Assembly: GCF_001039575.1 (NCBI RefSeq)
Contig: NZ_JIBT01000066.1
Location: 1 to 38,451, forward strand
DNA: 38,451 nucleotides
Direction: 5' to 3'
From: Halomonas sp. PR-M31
GTDB lineage: Bacteria; Pseudomonadota; Gammaproteobacteria; Pseudomonadales; Halomonadaceae
In this document: one piece after another, positions 16,873 through 25,826 of the stretch
Position numbering within the stretch: the stretch's first letter is position 1
How the letters are laid out: each line of letters starts with the position of its first letter
Position numbers and translations under genes: made by a program
The notes under the pieces: generated by a model
Told to the model about the DNA's origin: nothing
What the model saw: only the letters and a program-made list of their open reading frames with translations
The model's database searches: none

Positions 16873-17772
16873 ATGAGAAAAATGCCCATGAATATCTTCC
16901 TCACCGGCGGCACCGGCCAGGTTGGTTTCGAACTGCAGCGGGAGCTTTCCCCACTGGGCCGAGTGATGGCGCCCACTCGACAAGAGCTGGACCTGACGGA
17001 TATCGCCGGCGTTAACGACTGGCTGTTGCACCATCGGCCTGACGCTATCGTCAATGCGGCGGCCTGGACAGCGGTGGATGCCGCAGAAGCACAGGGCGAT
17101 CAAGCCTATCATCTCAATGCCGAGCTGCCGGCGCAGCTTGCAAGCTATGCCCGTGCCCAGAACATCCTGCTGGTGCATTACTCCTCGGACTATGTCTATT
17201 CCGGCAAAGGCGAAGCCCCCTGGCAGGAGGACGGTCCCACGGGGCCACTTTCGCTCTATGGTGTAAGCAAGCTGGCCGGGGACAAGGCCGTTCTTGCCAG
17301 CGGCGCGCACCATCTCATCTTGCGCACTAGCTGGATCTACAGCACTCGCGGCAACAACTTCATGAAAACCATGCTGCGCCTGGGGCGCGAGCGTGACTCC
17401 CTGGCCGTCGTCGCGGATCAAATCGGCGCTCCTACCCCCGCACACCTGATTGCTGAACTAACGGCTCTGGCCCTTGCCAAGTATCGGGAAGGCGCACTGA
17501 GTGACGGTCTTTACCATCTTGCTCCGCGAGGGGAGACCAGCTGGTACGGCTTCGCTCAGAAAATCTTTCAGCTGGCACGGGAGCAAGGCGTGCCCCTGGC
17601 GATCTCGTCCGAGCGGATCGAGGCGATTTCCACCGAGGAATATCCCGCCCCGGCTCGGCGGCCGCACAACTCACGTCTGAATCTCGAGCGCCTGGAAAAA
17701 GCGCTGGACATCGAATTGCCTCGTTGGCAACCACAGCTCGAACTGACCCTGAAAGCGCTACTGAAAAGCTAA
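16873..17772 (+). CDS. rfbD: dTDP-4-dehydrorhamnose reductase
   Basis: A 299-residue short-chain dehydrogenase. The nucleotide-binding glycine motif is TGGTGQVG (about 11-18), the YxxxK catalytic pair is in SLYGVSKLAG (Tyr129, Lys133), and VNAAAWTAVD and SSDYVYSG are typical of RmlD. It reduces dTDP-4-dehydro-L-rhamnose to dTDP-L-rhamnose with NAD(P)H, the last step of rhamnose donor synthesis. The start could be 16873 or the ATG at 16888 (MNIFLTGG), which begins at the first beta-strand. rfbA and rfbB are not in the window, so the first two steps must be encoded elsewhere. Confidence 0.93.
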   Translation: MRKMPMNIFLTGGTGQVGFELQRELSPLGRVMAPTRQELDLTDIAGVNDWLLHHRPDAIVNAAAWTAVDAAEAQGDQAYHLNAELPAQLASYARAQNILLVHYSSDYVYSGKGEAPWQEDGPTGPLSLYGVSKLAGDKAVLASGAHHLILRTSWIYSTRGNNFMKTMLRLGRERDSLAVVADQIGAPTPAHLIAELTALALAKYREGALSDGLYHLAPRGETSWYGFAQKIFQLAREQGVPLAISSERIEAISTEEYPAPARRPHNSRLNLERLEKALDIELPRWQPQLELTLKALLKS

Positions 17773-17774
17773 AC

Positions 17775-17847
17775 ATCGCCTGATAAATCCGGCTCCTACC
17801 TAAACCATGGAATTGCCCTTCTGTAGGAGATCGCTTCAGCGAGCGAT
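17775..17847. repeat. REP-like pair between rfbD and rfbC
   Basis: Two units in opposite orientation (about 17775-17799 and 17822-17847). The second, GATCGCTTCAGCGAGCGAT, is followed by six T and so could also work as an intrinsic terminator within the locus. Confidence 0.8.
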
Positions 17848-17936
17848 TTTTTGCCGCCCGCTGTAAAAGAAAACAACGCGATGAATCGTAAAGATTTCAC
17901 TCTTGCCAGCGATACTGATCCGCGGGAGCCCAGCCT

Positions 17937-18566
17937 ATGAAGGCAATATCGACTCGACTAAATGACGTCTTGATTCTGGAACCCCAGGTACATGGCGATG
18001 AACGTGGCTTCTTCCTGGAAAGCTTCAATCAGCGCGTTTTTCAAGAAGCCACCGGTTTAGGCACTACCTTCGTGCAGGACAACCACTCCCGCTCTCGTCG
18101 CGGCGTGCTGCGCGGACTTCATCACCAGGTCCGGCAACCGCAGGGTAAGTTGATACGCGTAATTGCCGGCGAGATTCTCGATGTGGCCGTGGATATACGC
18201 CACTACTCAGCCACCTACGGTCAGTGGACCAGCGCACGGCTCTCTGCCGACAATCAGCGTCAGCTTTGGGTTCCTCCTGGTTTTGCTCATGGCTTTTTAG
18301 TACTGAGCGAATTTGCCGACGTACTTTATAAAACCACTGATTATTACGCCCCTCAGCATGAACGTGCGATTCGCTGGGACGACCCCACCCTGGCGATCGA
18401 CTGGCAGCAAGACGCCTGGCAATGGTCCGGCGGGCCCGTTCTTTCTCAAAAAGATCAAAATGCAGAGCGATTCTACTCGCAGGCGTTTTACCAAAACCTT
18501 TTGGAAGAAAATGAAACGGTAAAAAAGAACGACTCCCGGGTCAGCTACGCTGGCAGTCGTAGCTAA
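17937..18566 (+). CDS. rfbC: dTDP-4-dehydrorhamnose 3,5-epimerase
   Basis: A 209-residue cupin-fold RmlC. The conserved VLRGLHHQ gives the catalytic His at about 62, Lys71 follows in PQGKLIRV, and the active-site tyrosine region is LYKTTDYY. The PPGFAHGFLVLSE segment is diagnostic. It converts dTDP-4-dehydro-6-deoxyglucose to dTDP-4-dehydro-L-rhamnose. The protein is about 25 residues longer than the usual 183, with a hydrophilic tail after FYQNLLEENE. GGAG lies upstream of the ATG. It is separated from rfbD by REP units, and the AT-rich block begins at its 3' end. Confidence 0.93.
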   Translation: MKAISTRLNDVLILEPQVHGDERGFFLESFNQRVFQEATGLGTTFVQDNHSRSRRGVLRGLHHQVRQPQGKLIRVIAGEILDVAVDIRHYSATYGQWTSARLSADNQRQLWVPPGFAHGFLVLSEFADVLYKTTDYYAPQHERAIRWDDPTLAIDWQQDAWQWSGGPVLSQKDQNAERFYSQAFYQNLLEENETVKKNDSRVSYAGSRS

Positions 18567-18672
18567 GAAAATCTATAAAAGCTGAATTATTGAAAATGAA
18601 AACTGATATTTTTCGGTGGCTCAGCGTATTAATCAGTAATTGCCTGTTTTAATTTTTAGGTGGATCTTTGTT

Positions 18673-20610
18673 GTGGAAAGTATAGATAAAGAAGTATATA
18701 AGCTAGTAAAAAAATCCAAGCTCGTAAATGGCAAATGGTACCTTGAAAGCTATCCTGACGTTGCGGCCTTGGGGATGGATCCCATCAAGCACTACTTGAA
18801 GTACGGATGGAGGATGCACAGAAATCCATGCAAGAGATTTGATACTAGCTTTTATATAGAAAATTATAGAAATAAAATGGCGGAGTATAAAAATCCGTTA
18901 CTTCACTATATTGTCTATGGGAAGAAGTTAGGCTTTTCTATCAAGCCGAATGAAAGCAAGAATCTAATTAGCTCACTTTCTCATAGTTTATGGGGCGGGT
19001 ATTCAAAACCAGCCTTGAAAGAGCTGGAAGAAATATATAGTTCAAGTTCCAATAATGCCAACCAAAGATGGTTGGCGGCTTGGCATTCTGCAAGATGGTA
19101 CTATTTTTGCGGGAGCTATGAAAAAGCCTATGAGCTAGCGGTTTTCCTCTTTAGCCTTCCTTCCAGGTATATCAATCTCAAAGAATGCTACTACCTTAAA
19201 TCCTTTTGTGAAATGCGATTTGGCAAATGGGAGCAGGCAAGAAAGACGCTAAGGGGTTATTTGAGTTTGAATCCTGATGATGCAGATGCATATTTTGCTC
19301 TTTCTAACACCTACAAGGAAAACCCCGAAATTCGAATTGGATGTATCAACAAGGCATATCATGCAAACGATTTTTCAGGGATAAAGCTAAAGGAACCAAG
19401 CCAAGGCATAACGATAGGCAATATCGAAGCAGAAAAAAAGCTTTCCAGATTTGATGGGAAAGAAAAAATTTCGATAATAATGCCTATTTTCAATGCAGGC
19501 GAGAAGATACGAATCGCCATCAACTCGCTATTGGAACAAACCTATAGAAATATTGAAATAGTTGCTGTCGACGACTGCTCGACAGATGACACGATGGATA
19601 TAATAAAGGAAATAAGCAAGCAGGATTCAAGAGTCATCCCTGTACAGCCTCCTTGTAACGGCGGAGCCTATGCGGCACGCAACTACGGACTGAAATTTGC
19701 CACTGGCGATCTCTTGACGACACACGACAGCGATGATTGGTCGCACCCTGAAAAGTTAAAGACTCAAGTCGAGTACCTGAACAACAATCAAGAAGTCATG
19801 GGATGCTCGACTCATTGGATACGAGCAAGAGAAGATCTGGAGTTTACCCAAAACTGGCGCCCAAACAACTCTTTGACCCATTGGAGCCAATCCTCATTCA
19901 TGTTTCGCAGGCAGGTGCTGGACGCGATTGGCGTTTGGGACAACGTAAGAATCGGCGGCGATACTGAATACATCTGGCGTATGCAGGCCCACTATGGGAA
20001 GCATTCTCTAGCCAAAATTTTGCCAGAAATACCGCTCGCTTTTGCGCTAGATGCAGAATCCTCCTTGACTAGAACCAAATCTACTCATGTACGAACGGTT
20101 TACTATGGGCTCAGGCATATCTATAGACAGATAAAATCGGCTCAGCATAAAGAAGAGCGTCTCAGTAATACACTGATAGACAATGATAAAGAGGCATTTT
20201 CTATACCTAGGTTGATGGTTTCTTCATCAACCACGCCTCTGGAGTACGATATTTTCATCAGCTGCGATTTTTCAAGAAAAGAACATTGCAATCTGGCAAG
20301 TGAAATATTGTTAAGAACTGATCTAGACAAGTACAAAGTTTGTCTTTTCCACTGGCCTATTTTTAAAAAGGGGACTGAACAGCTCGATGAAGAATATTTT
20401 CAGCTGCTAAAAGTTCACAATGTCGAGCCTGTGGTTCCAGGGCAAACTGTTAGTTGTCAACTGGAAGTTATCGGCTCTCGTGAACTTTTGAATTATCAAC
20501 TTGATACGAAGCCAAGCTTCGTGGCCGAGCATCATAGAATAGTCGCTGATGAAGTAGATGAACTGCTGCATGCAGTTGATGGTTTTCTTGAAAAAAACGA
20601 ATACCATTGA
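18673..20610 (+). CDS. GT2 glycosyltransferase with N-terminal PDV-HYL repeats
   Basis: A 645-residue protein. The N-terminal part has two copies of the module seen elsewhere in the locus (about 20-50: WYLESYPDVAALGMDPIKHY...; about 56-90: FYIENY...NPLLHYIVYG). Residues about 130-225 look TPR-like and helical. A GT-A family 2 catalytic domain covers about 265-500, with ISIIMPIFNAGEKIRIAINS at its start and the metal-binding DSDD in THDSDDWSHPEK at about 352. The domain set matches the GT2 at 26314. It probably adds a sugar to the lipid-linked polymer at the cytoplasmic face; donor and linkage are unknown. GTG at 18673 was chosen because AGGTGGA lies eight bases before it; the frame is open to a TTG at 18640. 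Base composition is far more AT-rich than in flanking genes, pointing to recent transfer. Confidence 0.85.
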   Translation: MESIDKEVYKLVKKSKLVNGKWYLESYPDVAALGMDPIKHYLKYGWRMHRNPCKRFDTSFYIENYRNKMAEYKNPLLHYIVYGKKLGFSIKPNESKNLISSLSHSLWGGYSKPALKELEEIYSSSSNNANQRWLAAWHSARWYYFCGSYEKAYELAVFLFSLPSRYINLKECYYLKSFCEMRFGKWEQARKTLRGYLSLNPDDADAYFALSNTYKENPEIRIGCINKAYHANDFSGIKLKEPSQGITIGNIEAEKKLSRFDGKEKISIIMPIFNAGEKIRIAINSLLEQTYRNIEIVAVDDCSTDDTMDIIKEISKQDSRVIPVQPPCNGGAYAARNYGLKFATGDLLTTHDSDDWSHPEKLKTQVEYLNNNQEVMGCSTHWIRAREDLEFTQNWRPNNSLTHWSQSSFMFRRQVLDAIGVWDNVRIGGDTEYIWRMQAHYGKHSLAKILPEIPLAFALDAESSLTRTKSTHVRTVYYGLRHIYRQIKSAQHKEERLSNTLIDNDKEAFSIPRLMVSSSTTPLEYDIFISCDFSRKEHCNLASEILLRTDLDKYKVCLFHWPIFKKGTEQLDEEYFQLLKVHNVEPVVPGQTVSCQLEVIGSRELLNYQLDTKPSFVAEHHRIVADEVDELLHAVDGFLEKNEYH

Positions 20611-20651
20611 AACAGTTGTAAATTTATACATTACCGCGGAAATTTAACTGC

Positions 20652-21725
20652 ATGAGTATTGACAAAAAATACGCCTCAAGTCTAGTGAGGGACATGTGTG
20701 AACTTAAAGAATCAGACGCGAGAAAGAGCAAGAAAGAAGAGTTCGTTGGTTTGCTAAATGGAATAAAAGAAACCAAAATAGAGTTAGATTCTGATCTTTA
20801 CGTTTTATTGAATGCAGCAGAAAGCCAGTCATCTAGAAACAATGATGATAACGAAGAAGTTCTGAAGCTTTTGTATGGATCGCTACACCCCCATCAAGTA
20901 AAACAAGTTTATGCCAAAAAAGGTAGGTTTCTCAAGGGCTGTGTTTCTTTTCGAGAAAGTTTGTCAATACGTACCGCCAAAAAACAGATAGGAGGTAAAA
21001 ACGCTGAATGGAACTTGAATAACAAGGTTCGTGGAGCAAAATATGTCGCTGCGCTCGGTATAAATACTCCTAAACAACTAGGCGTATTTGATACTGATGC
21101 CGTCAAGGGAATGAATGGCGTTTTGATCAAACCCGCTGAAGGCGCAAATGCAGTAAATGTGTTCCACCTCGAGGATGGAATCGTTCTTGATTTGAAAAAT
21201 AAAAAATACATAAATTCTTTAGAAGAATTTCATTCGATTCTTGACTCCTCAAAAACTAAAAAATGGGTAGTAGAAGAATATATTTCTGATGGCTTTGAAG
21301 CAGGTGCCCCGGCAAGAGACATTAAGTTTTATTGTTTTTACGGTAAAGTGGCGCTTGCTTTGGAGGTGCTGAGGTATCCAGAGGTAAAGTATTGCTGGTG
21401 GAATCGTGAGAGTGAAAAAATAGATACAGGTCTTTACGCGGAGTCGGCACTCGAGGGAGTCGGTTTTGATGAGGAAGAAGCGAAAAATGCTGAGTTGATA
21501 AGTGAAACCATACCGGCGCCCTTTGTACGTATAGATTTTTTGAAAGGAAAAAAGAAAACATTGTTTGGTGAATTCACCCCCCGACCTGGAAACTTTGAAC
21601 AGTTCAATGATGAATTTGACTTCATCCTGGGAAAAGAGTTCTTGCTTGCTGAAGATCGCTTGCAGAACGATTTGTTCAAGGGTAAGAGTTTTCAATTTTT
21701 CAAAAATTTTTTCAAGATCGGTTGA
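20652..21725 (+). CDS. ATP-grasp-like protein (TupA-like) in polysaccharide locus
   Basis: A 357-residue protein I place in the TupA-like ATP-grasp group found in polysaccharide clusters. The visible cues are GVLIKPAEGANAVNVF (nucleotide-binding strand-loop), WVVEEYISDGFEAG (the ELLI-like adenine-contact strand), IKFYCFYGKVALAL, and a C-terminal PFVRIDFL then FGEFTPRPGNFEQF, the Asp and Glu/Asn positions that bind metal in ATP-grasp enzymes. Such proteins are thought to form an amide or ester link or attach a teichuronic-type substituent, but the reaction here is unknown. N-terminal 90 residues are charged and unrecognised. No strong ribosome-binding site. AT-rich, in the same transferred block as its neighbours. 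Confidence 0.65.
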   Translation: MSIDKKYASSLVRDMCELKESDARKSKKEEFVGLLNGIKETKIELDSDLYVLLNAAESQSSRNNDDNEEVLKLLYGSLHPHQVKQVYAKKGRFLKGCVSFRESLSIRTAKKQIGGKNAEWNLNNKVRGAKYVAALGINTPKQLGVFDTDAVKGMNGVLIKPAEGANAVNVFHLEDGIVLDLKNKKYINSLEEFHSILDSSKTKKWVVEEYISDGFEAGAPARDIKFYCFYGKVALALEVLRYPEVKYCWWNRESEKIDTGLYAESALEGVGFDEEEAKNAELISETIPAPFVRIDFLKGKKKTLFGEFTPRPGNFEQFNDEFDFILGKEFLLAEDRLQNDLFKGKSFQFFKNFFKIG

Positions 21726-21774
21726 GCTACTTTTTTGATGAGGTTTGAAAAAGCCACGGTAAGGTTTTATAGCG

Positions 21775-22587
21775 ATGAAAAAGCATTCTTTTGTTGTCGT
21801 CAGGTATTCGGTTTTGACCCTTTCCAATGCCGGGAATTTTATAATCGGAAGGGATACGAGCTTTGAAGATTATCGCCGCGCTCTTTTTGACGAAGAGCGT
21901 TTGAAGCTTCATGATTTTCTTTTTGAGAAAGTGATGCTGAAAAGCATCGTTTCACAAGAAAACTTCGATTTGAATGACGGTTTTACACTTCTTGTCTTGA
22001 CTTCAAATGAGCTGCCTGAATTCTGGTTTAATAGGCTCGAGAATCATGTAGCAGCGTACCCATGGATAAAAATAGTCACTGTGGACACCAAAGACAGTGT
22101 TGAAAAAGCGCTTAAATCTGAAATAGAAAAATTTGATGAAGAAATTTGTTACGCAACAATAAGGCTAGATGATGACGATGCATTGTCGTCTGATTTTTTA
22201 TATAACATCTCAGCGTACATAAAGCCTGAGTTCGAAAATTATGTGGTTTCATTCGGGGCCGGGTATGAAGCAGTTTTCGACAACGATAGTAAAAAGTTTA
22301 CTGAGTTCTGCGAGTTGTATTATCCAAAGGTTTCAGCTGGGCTGACTAAAATCGATATTCATACTCCTGGGTCAAGGATTTCTCCAACCATCTATGGAGC
22401 TGGAAATCACGTCAAGGTGGATCAGGTATATCCATTGATATTGGATTCCAGAAGACCATCAGTATTTCGATCTAGCTATGCGCATCAGGATACAAGTGGT
22501 GCGGGGTACGCCAAGCGCTCGAAAAATAGTAAAACAGTCGTTAAAGACGAAGTATTAAAATATTTTGATTTAAAAGAAGTTCTATAA
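21775..22587 (+). CDS. Putative rhamnosyltransferase (Rhamno_transf-like)
   Basis: A 270-residue protein that resembles the putative rhamnosyltransferase family. It has VVRYSVLT near the start, LFDEERLKLHDFLFEKVMLKS, FTLLVLTSNELP and the metal-binding RLDDDDALSSDF at about 126. This acidic DDDD plays the role of the DxD in a GT-A fold. The presence of rfbC and rfbD upstream supports dTDP-L-rhamnose as donor, though the specificity is an inference. No signal or membrane segment, so it is cytoplasmic. TAAGG precedes the ATG by 11 bases. AT-rich, last gene of the low-GC block. Confidence 0.7.
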   Translation: MKKHSFVVVRYSVLTLSNAGNFIIGRDTSFEDYRRALFDEERLKLHDFLFEKVMLKSIVSQENFDLNDGFTLLVLTSNELPEFWFNRLENHVAAYPWIKIVTVDTKDSVEKALKSEIEKFDEEICYATIRLDDDDALSSDFLYNISAYIKPEFENYVVSFGAGYEAVFDNDSKKFTEFCELYYPKVSAGLTKIDIHTPGSRISPTIYGAGNHVKVDQVYPLILDSRRPSVFRSSYAHQDTSGAGYAKRSKNSKTVVKDEVLKYFDLKEVL

Positions 22588-22813
22588 ACTTGATTTTCAA
22601 GCGCAATTTTTAATTTTTTACTTTGAAATGGTCGAATGATCTTTGTTCGGTCCTTTTGCCGTACAGTAATTACTGGATAAATGAGACCCGCCTACTTCTT
22701 GTTCGAGCAAATCGAGTAAGAGTTTTCGCCATCAAATATTTTTAAACACACCCATTCCTTCGCATGGATCATGCGATGCGAACCAACCAGATGATGCAAT
22801 CGGGATATAAGCT
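22588..22813 (+). other. AT-rich intergenic gap with nested inverted repeats
   Basis: No gene is visible. Near its right end CGCATG-GAT-CATGCG (22761-22775) is a perfect inverted repeat, nested with TTCGCAT...ATGCGAA (22759-22782). The stretch marks the return to GC-rich sequence and could hold a promoter or operator for the coiled-coil gene that starts at 22814. Confidence 0.4.
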
Positions 22814-25399
22814 GTGAGCGAAGATGCGATAAATGTAGCGACACGCCAAAACGAACTGGCGATCAAGCCATCGCTCAATACGCTGGCCCAGAACTCAATG
22901 TTCTGGCAGCCTCGTTATCTTGAGCGCTCGGCCTGGTTGGAACATTTGCCATTTCTATTCTGGCTGGTGGAGGCGCTGCAGCCACGCCAGGTCGTAACGC
23001 TGGGTATGCAACAAGGCGTGGCACACTTTGCTATATGTCAGGCTATTTTTCGCTTGAATCTCGATGCGCGCTGCTATGCCATTCATTCTTGGAAAAACGA
23101 TCAGAAGGCGAAGTCTTTCGATGCCTTGAATGACTACAACGACCAGGATTATGGCGGGTTCTCTCAACTCATCGATAGCGAACCTTCCAGAGTGCTGGCT
23201 CAGTTCGAAGATGACAGCCTGGATTTGTTGATATTGAACGTTCCGGCCGAGACAAGAAGCGTCGGGTATTTGTTTGACCGCTGGCTTCCCAAGCTCTCGC
23301 CGCAAGGGGTGGTGTTGATTCCTTCTGTCGCCCGGCGCGACGCGGAGTGTGAAGTATTTCGCGATTTCGAGACGTTGAGCACTCGTCATCCTGGCTTCGT
23401 GTTTCATCACGGTGAAGGGTTAGGTGTGATTGCCGCCGGTGAACACCAATGCTCCATGCTGCGAAACCTGCTCGGCGCGAACCGATCGTCCGCCGCGCAA
23501 CAGGTGGTGCGGGATGTCTTTGCGCGACTGGGGCGCACCTGTCTGGATAGCTATACCGCTCGTACCCAGAAACACTGGGCAGAGTCCCTGAGTGCGAGTA
23601 TGGAAGTTCAGGCGCGGCAACTCGATGAGATGTCCCAGTCTTATGCACGTATATGCGAAGAGCTGGAAGCACGCAGTCAGGAAGCCAGTAGTATCAAGCA
23701 ACATCTAGAGCAACAGATCGAGCGCCATGCTCAGGAGCGAAGCCTGCTGACCGAGCGCGTCAACCTGCTGCAGGGATTGCGCGATGAGTCCAGAACGGAG
23801 CTGAAAGAGCTTCGTGAAAAGCTGGATACCCGGTATCGGCAGCAAGTGGAAAGTACCCAGCAAGTGCTGCAACTCCAAGCCGACAATGCAGCACAGGCCG
23901 AAAAATTGCGTCAGCAGGAGGCTGCACTGCAGGAGTGGCAGGCTCAAGACGACACGCTGATACATCGCTTCACTGAAAAAGATATCGCCCTCAAGGTTCA
24001 AGCGCTACAGCTCGACAAATTGCAACAGCAGCTATCAGATATTTCTGGGCAGGAAGATACCGCTAGAGAAGAGGCGCTGACGCAACAGTTGGCACAGCGC
24101 GACACGACGATAAGCGAGCAGCAAGCCAGAATCGCCGAATTCGAGCAAAGATTGGCCGATCAGCAGTCGACGTTGGCCGAACGTAACCAAGAGCTGACGG
24201 CTCTACATGCTCAGCTCGAACAAGCCGATGCGGAAAAGCATCAGTATCAGACGGTATCCAGCGAGGCCGAGGAAGTACGTGCCATGCTGGAGGCATCGTT
24301 GAAGCATCTGGAAAGCGAACACGATGCTCTACGAGAGGAGTGCGATCAGGTCTATTTCGAGCTTGCGGCGCAGCAGAACAATTTGGTGGCTCAACAGGCG
24401 CAGTGGCAGCAGCAGCTAGAAGAGAAAGAGGCCAATATCGCCACCCGATTCGACGAGCTGGCCAAGCTGACCGAGATGCTCGAACAGGCGGGAGCCGAAA
24501 GGCACCAGCAGCAGACGGCCTTCGAGGAGGCTCAGCAGGCTCGAGCTCTGTTGGAGACGTCCCTTGCGCGTCTTGAAAGCGAGCGCGATACGCTGCGCGA
24601 TGAGCGTGATCAAGCCCGTGTCGAGATTGCCGCTCAGCAGAACAGTTTCAAGAGCCAGCAAACCCAGTGGCATCAGCAGCTGGGTGAGAAAGACACCAAC
24701 ATGGCCACTCACTTTGAAGAGTTGGCCAGGCTGACCGACATGCTGGACCGAACCAGTGCCGACAAGCAGCAGCAGCAAACCGCACTCGAAGAGTCCGAGC
24801 AAGCCCGAGCCCTGCTGGAAACGTCGCTGACATATCTTGAAAGCGAGCGCGCTGCGCTTCGTGACGAGCTCGATCAGGCACGCTTCGCGCTGGAAACGCA
24901 GCAGAGCCATTTGATGGCGCAACGGGCGGATTGGCAACAGCAGCTGGACGCGAAAGACGCCAATATCGCCACCCGATATGAAGAGCTGGCGAAGTTGACC
25001 GATATGCTCGAACACAAGGAGCAGCAGCTCGAAGGGCTCAAGCTTCGATACGACCCGGACCTGCTGAATGAGGAAGGTAGCAAGCAGGAGGACAAAAGCC
25101 CTCGGATCAATAAGCGCAAGCAGAAGCGCGATGCTGCGGAACTCGTCGCCTCCGGCTTATTTGACAAATCCTGGTACCTGAAAACCTATCCGGACGTGGC
25201 AGCGGAGAAACGCTACGCGCGAGACCCGGCGCTGCACTATCTCAAGTTCGGTGGTTTTGAAGGGCGCAATCCCAGCGAACACTTCGATAGTCAGTGGTAT
25301 TTGAACGACAACCCGGACGTTGCCATCAGCGGTCTCAACCCGCTACTGCACTATCTGCGCTACGGCCGGCGGGAAGAGCGTAGTCCATTGCCGAGATGA
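22814..25399 (+). CDS. Methyltransferase-like protein with long coiled coil and C-terminal PDV-HYL repeats
   Basis: An 861-residue three-part protein. Residues about 40-215 look like a class I methyltransferase fold (QVVTLGMQQGVAHFAICQA as the SAM-loop strand, LDLLILNVPAE as the acidic strand); the SAM glycine motif is imperfect, so it may be a non-catalytic relative. Residues about 235-745 form a long Gln/Glu/Leu-rich coiled coil with three tandem 88-residue repeats at about 468-731. The last 80 residues are two PDV-HYL modules (WYLKTYPDVA, then PALHYLKFG; WYLNDNPDVA, then PLLHYLRYG). No signal or membrane segment: a cytoplasmic, rod-like protein. It starts with GTG at 22814. An architecture of enzyme domain plus rod recalls the WbdD molecular ruler, an inference only. 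Confidence 0.75.
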   Translation: MSEDAINVATRQNELAIKPSLNTLAQNSMFWQPRYLERSAWLEHLPFLFWLVEALQPRQVVTLGMQQGVAHFAICQAIFRLNLDARCYAIHSWKNDQKAKSFDALNDYNDQDYGGFSQLIDSEPSRVLAQFEDDSLDLLILNVPAETRSVGYLFDRWLPKLSPQGVVLIPSVARRDAECEVFRDFETLSTRHPGFVFHHGEGLGVIAAGEHQCSMLRNLLGANRSSAAQQVVRDVFARLGRTCLDSYTARTQKHWAESLSASMEVQARQLDEMSQSYARICEELEARSQEASSIKQHLEQQIERHAQERSLLTERVNLLQGLRDESRTELKELREKLDTRYRQQVESTQQVLQLQADNAAQAEKLRQQEAALQEWQAQDDTLIHRFTEKDIALKVQALQLDKLQQQLSDISGQEDTAREEALTQQLAQRDTTISEQQARIAEFEQRLADQQSTLAERNQELTALHAQLEQADAEKHQYQTVSSEAEEVRAMLEASLKHLESEHDALREECDQVYFELAAQQNNLVAQQAQWQQQLEEKEANIATRFDELAKLTEMLEQAGAERHQQQTAFEEAQQARALLETSLARLESERDTLRDERDQARVEIAAQQNSFKSQQTQWHQQLGEKDTNMATHFEELARLTDMLDRTSADKQQQQTALEESEQARALLETSLTYLESERAALRDELDQARFALETQQSHLMAQRADWQQQLDAKDANIATRYEELAKLTDMLEHKEQQLEGLKLRYDPDLLNEEGSKQEDKSPRINKRKQKRDAAELVASGLFDKSWYLKTYPDVAAEKRYARDPALHYLKFGGFEGRNPSEHFDSQWYLNDNPDVAISGLNPLLHYLRYGRREERSPLPR
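24215..25006 (+). repeat. Three tandem 264-bp (88-residue) repeats inside the coiled-coil gene
   Basis: Copies begin at 24215, 24479 and 24743 (LEQADAEKHQ, LEQAGAERHQ, LDRTSADKQQ) and each is exactly 264 bases with no indel. Diagnostic blocks recur in order: ARALLETSL, LESER, QQQL, then IATR..ELAKLT. 88 equals eight 11-residue steps, so a hendecad-type coiled coil is possible. Confidence 0.9.
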
Positions 25400-25474
25400 A
25401 ATCGCCCGATGAATCGGGCTCCTACCAAAACCAGTTGTCATGGCTGCCTGTGGGAGCTCGCTTCAGCGAGCGAT
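25400..25474. repeat. REP-like pair after the coiled-coil gene
   Basis: Two oppositely oriented units (25400-25425 with CCCGATGAATCGGG; 25449-25474 with GCTCGCTTCAGCGAGCG) begin at the stop codon of the coiled-coil gene, in the gap before vapB. Confidence 0.85.
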
Positions 25475-25565
25475 ACGTTGTTCATTCTTGTTGGTGGCGG
25501 TTGGCGATCGGTACTCGTAGCATTGTCAATTAAAACGGTACGTAGAACTCGCATGAATTTGCGAC

Positions 25566-25593
25566 GATGCTATATTTGATGCACGATAGCATC
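25566..25593. promoter_or_regulatory. Probable VapB operator
   Basis: GATGCTAT (25566-25573) and ATAGCATC (25586-25593) are a perfect inverted repeat with a 12-base spacer, and TGATGCA half-sites recur inside and after it. It lies 24 bases before the vapB start, where VapBC complexes normally repress. Confidence 0.5.
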
Positions 25594-25616
25594 ACAAATG
25601 ATGCAAGGATTTTATC

Positions 25617-25826
25617 GTGCGGACAACCGTTACCATAGATGATGCTCTATACGAACAGGCGCTGGAGCTTGCCGAGCCAGGCATAGACAAACCATCGGAT
25701 CTTTTTCGGGAAGCCGTGAAGACCTATGTGCGCGTGCAAGCGGCCCGTCGCCTTGCTGCCCTGGGCGGGGCCGCACCCGAGATGCAGGACATACCGCGTC
25801 GTCGCGAAGAATCCTCGACGCAATGA
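25617..25826 (+). CDS. vapB: VapB-type antitoxin
   Basis: A 69-residue antitoxin with an N-terminal ribbon-helix-helix-like segment, MRTTVTIDDALYEQALELAE, as in the VapB family whose members start MRTTV.IDD. The C-terminal part is basic and should occupy the VapC active site. It begins at a GTG with AAGGA seven bases upstream, and overlaps vapC by ATGA. The pair is inserted between polysaccharide genes; REP units lie on both sides. Confidence 0.88.
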   Translation: MRTTVTIDDALYEQALELAEPGIDKPSDLFREAVKTYVRVQAARRLAALGGAAPEMQDIPRRREESSTQ

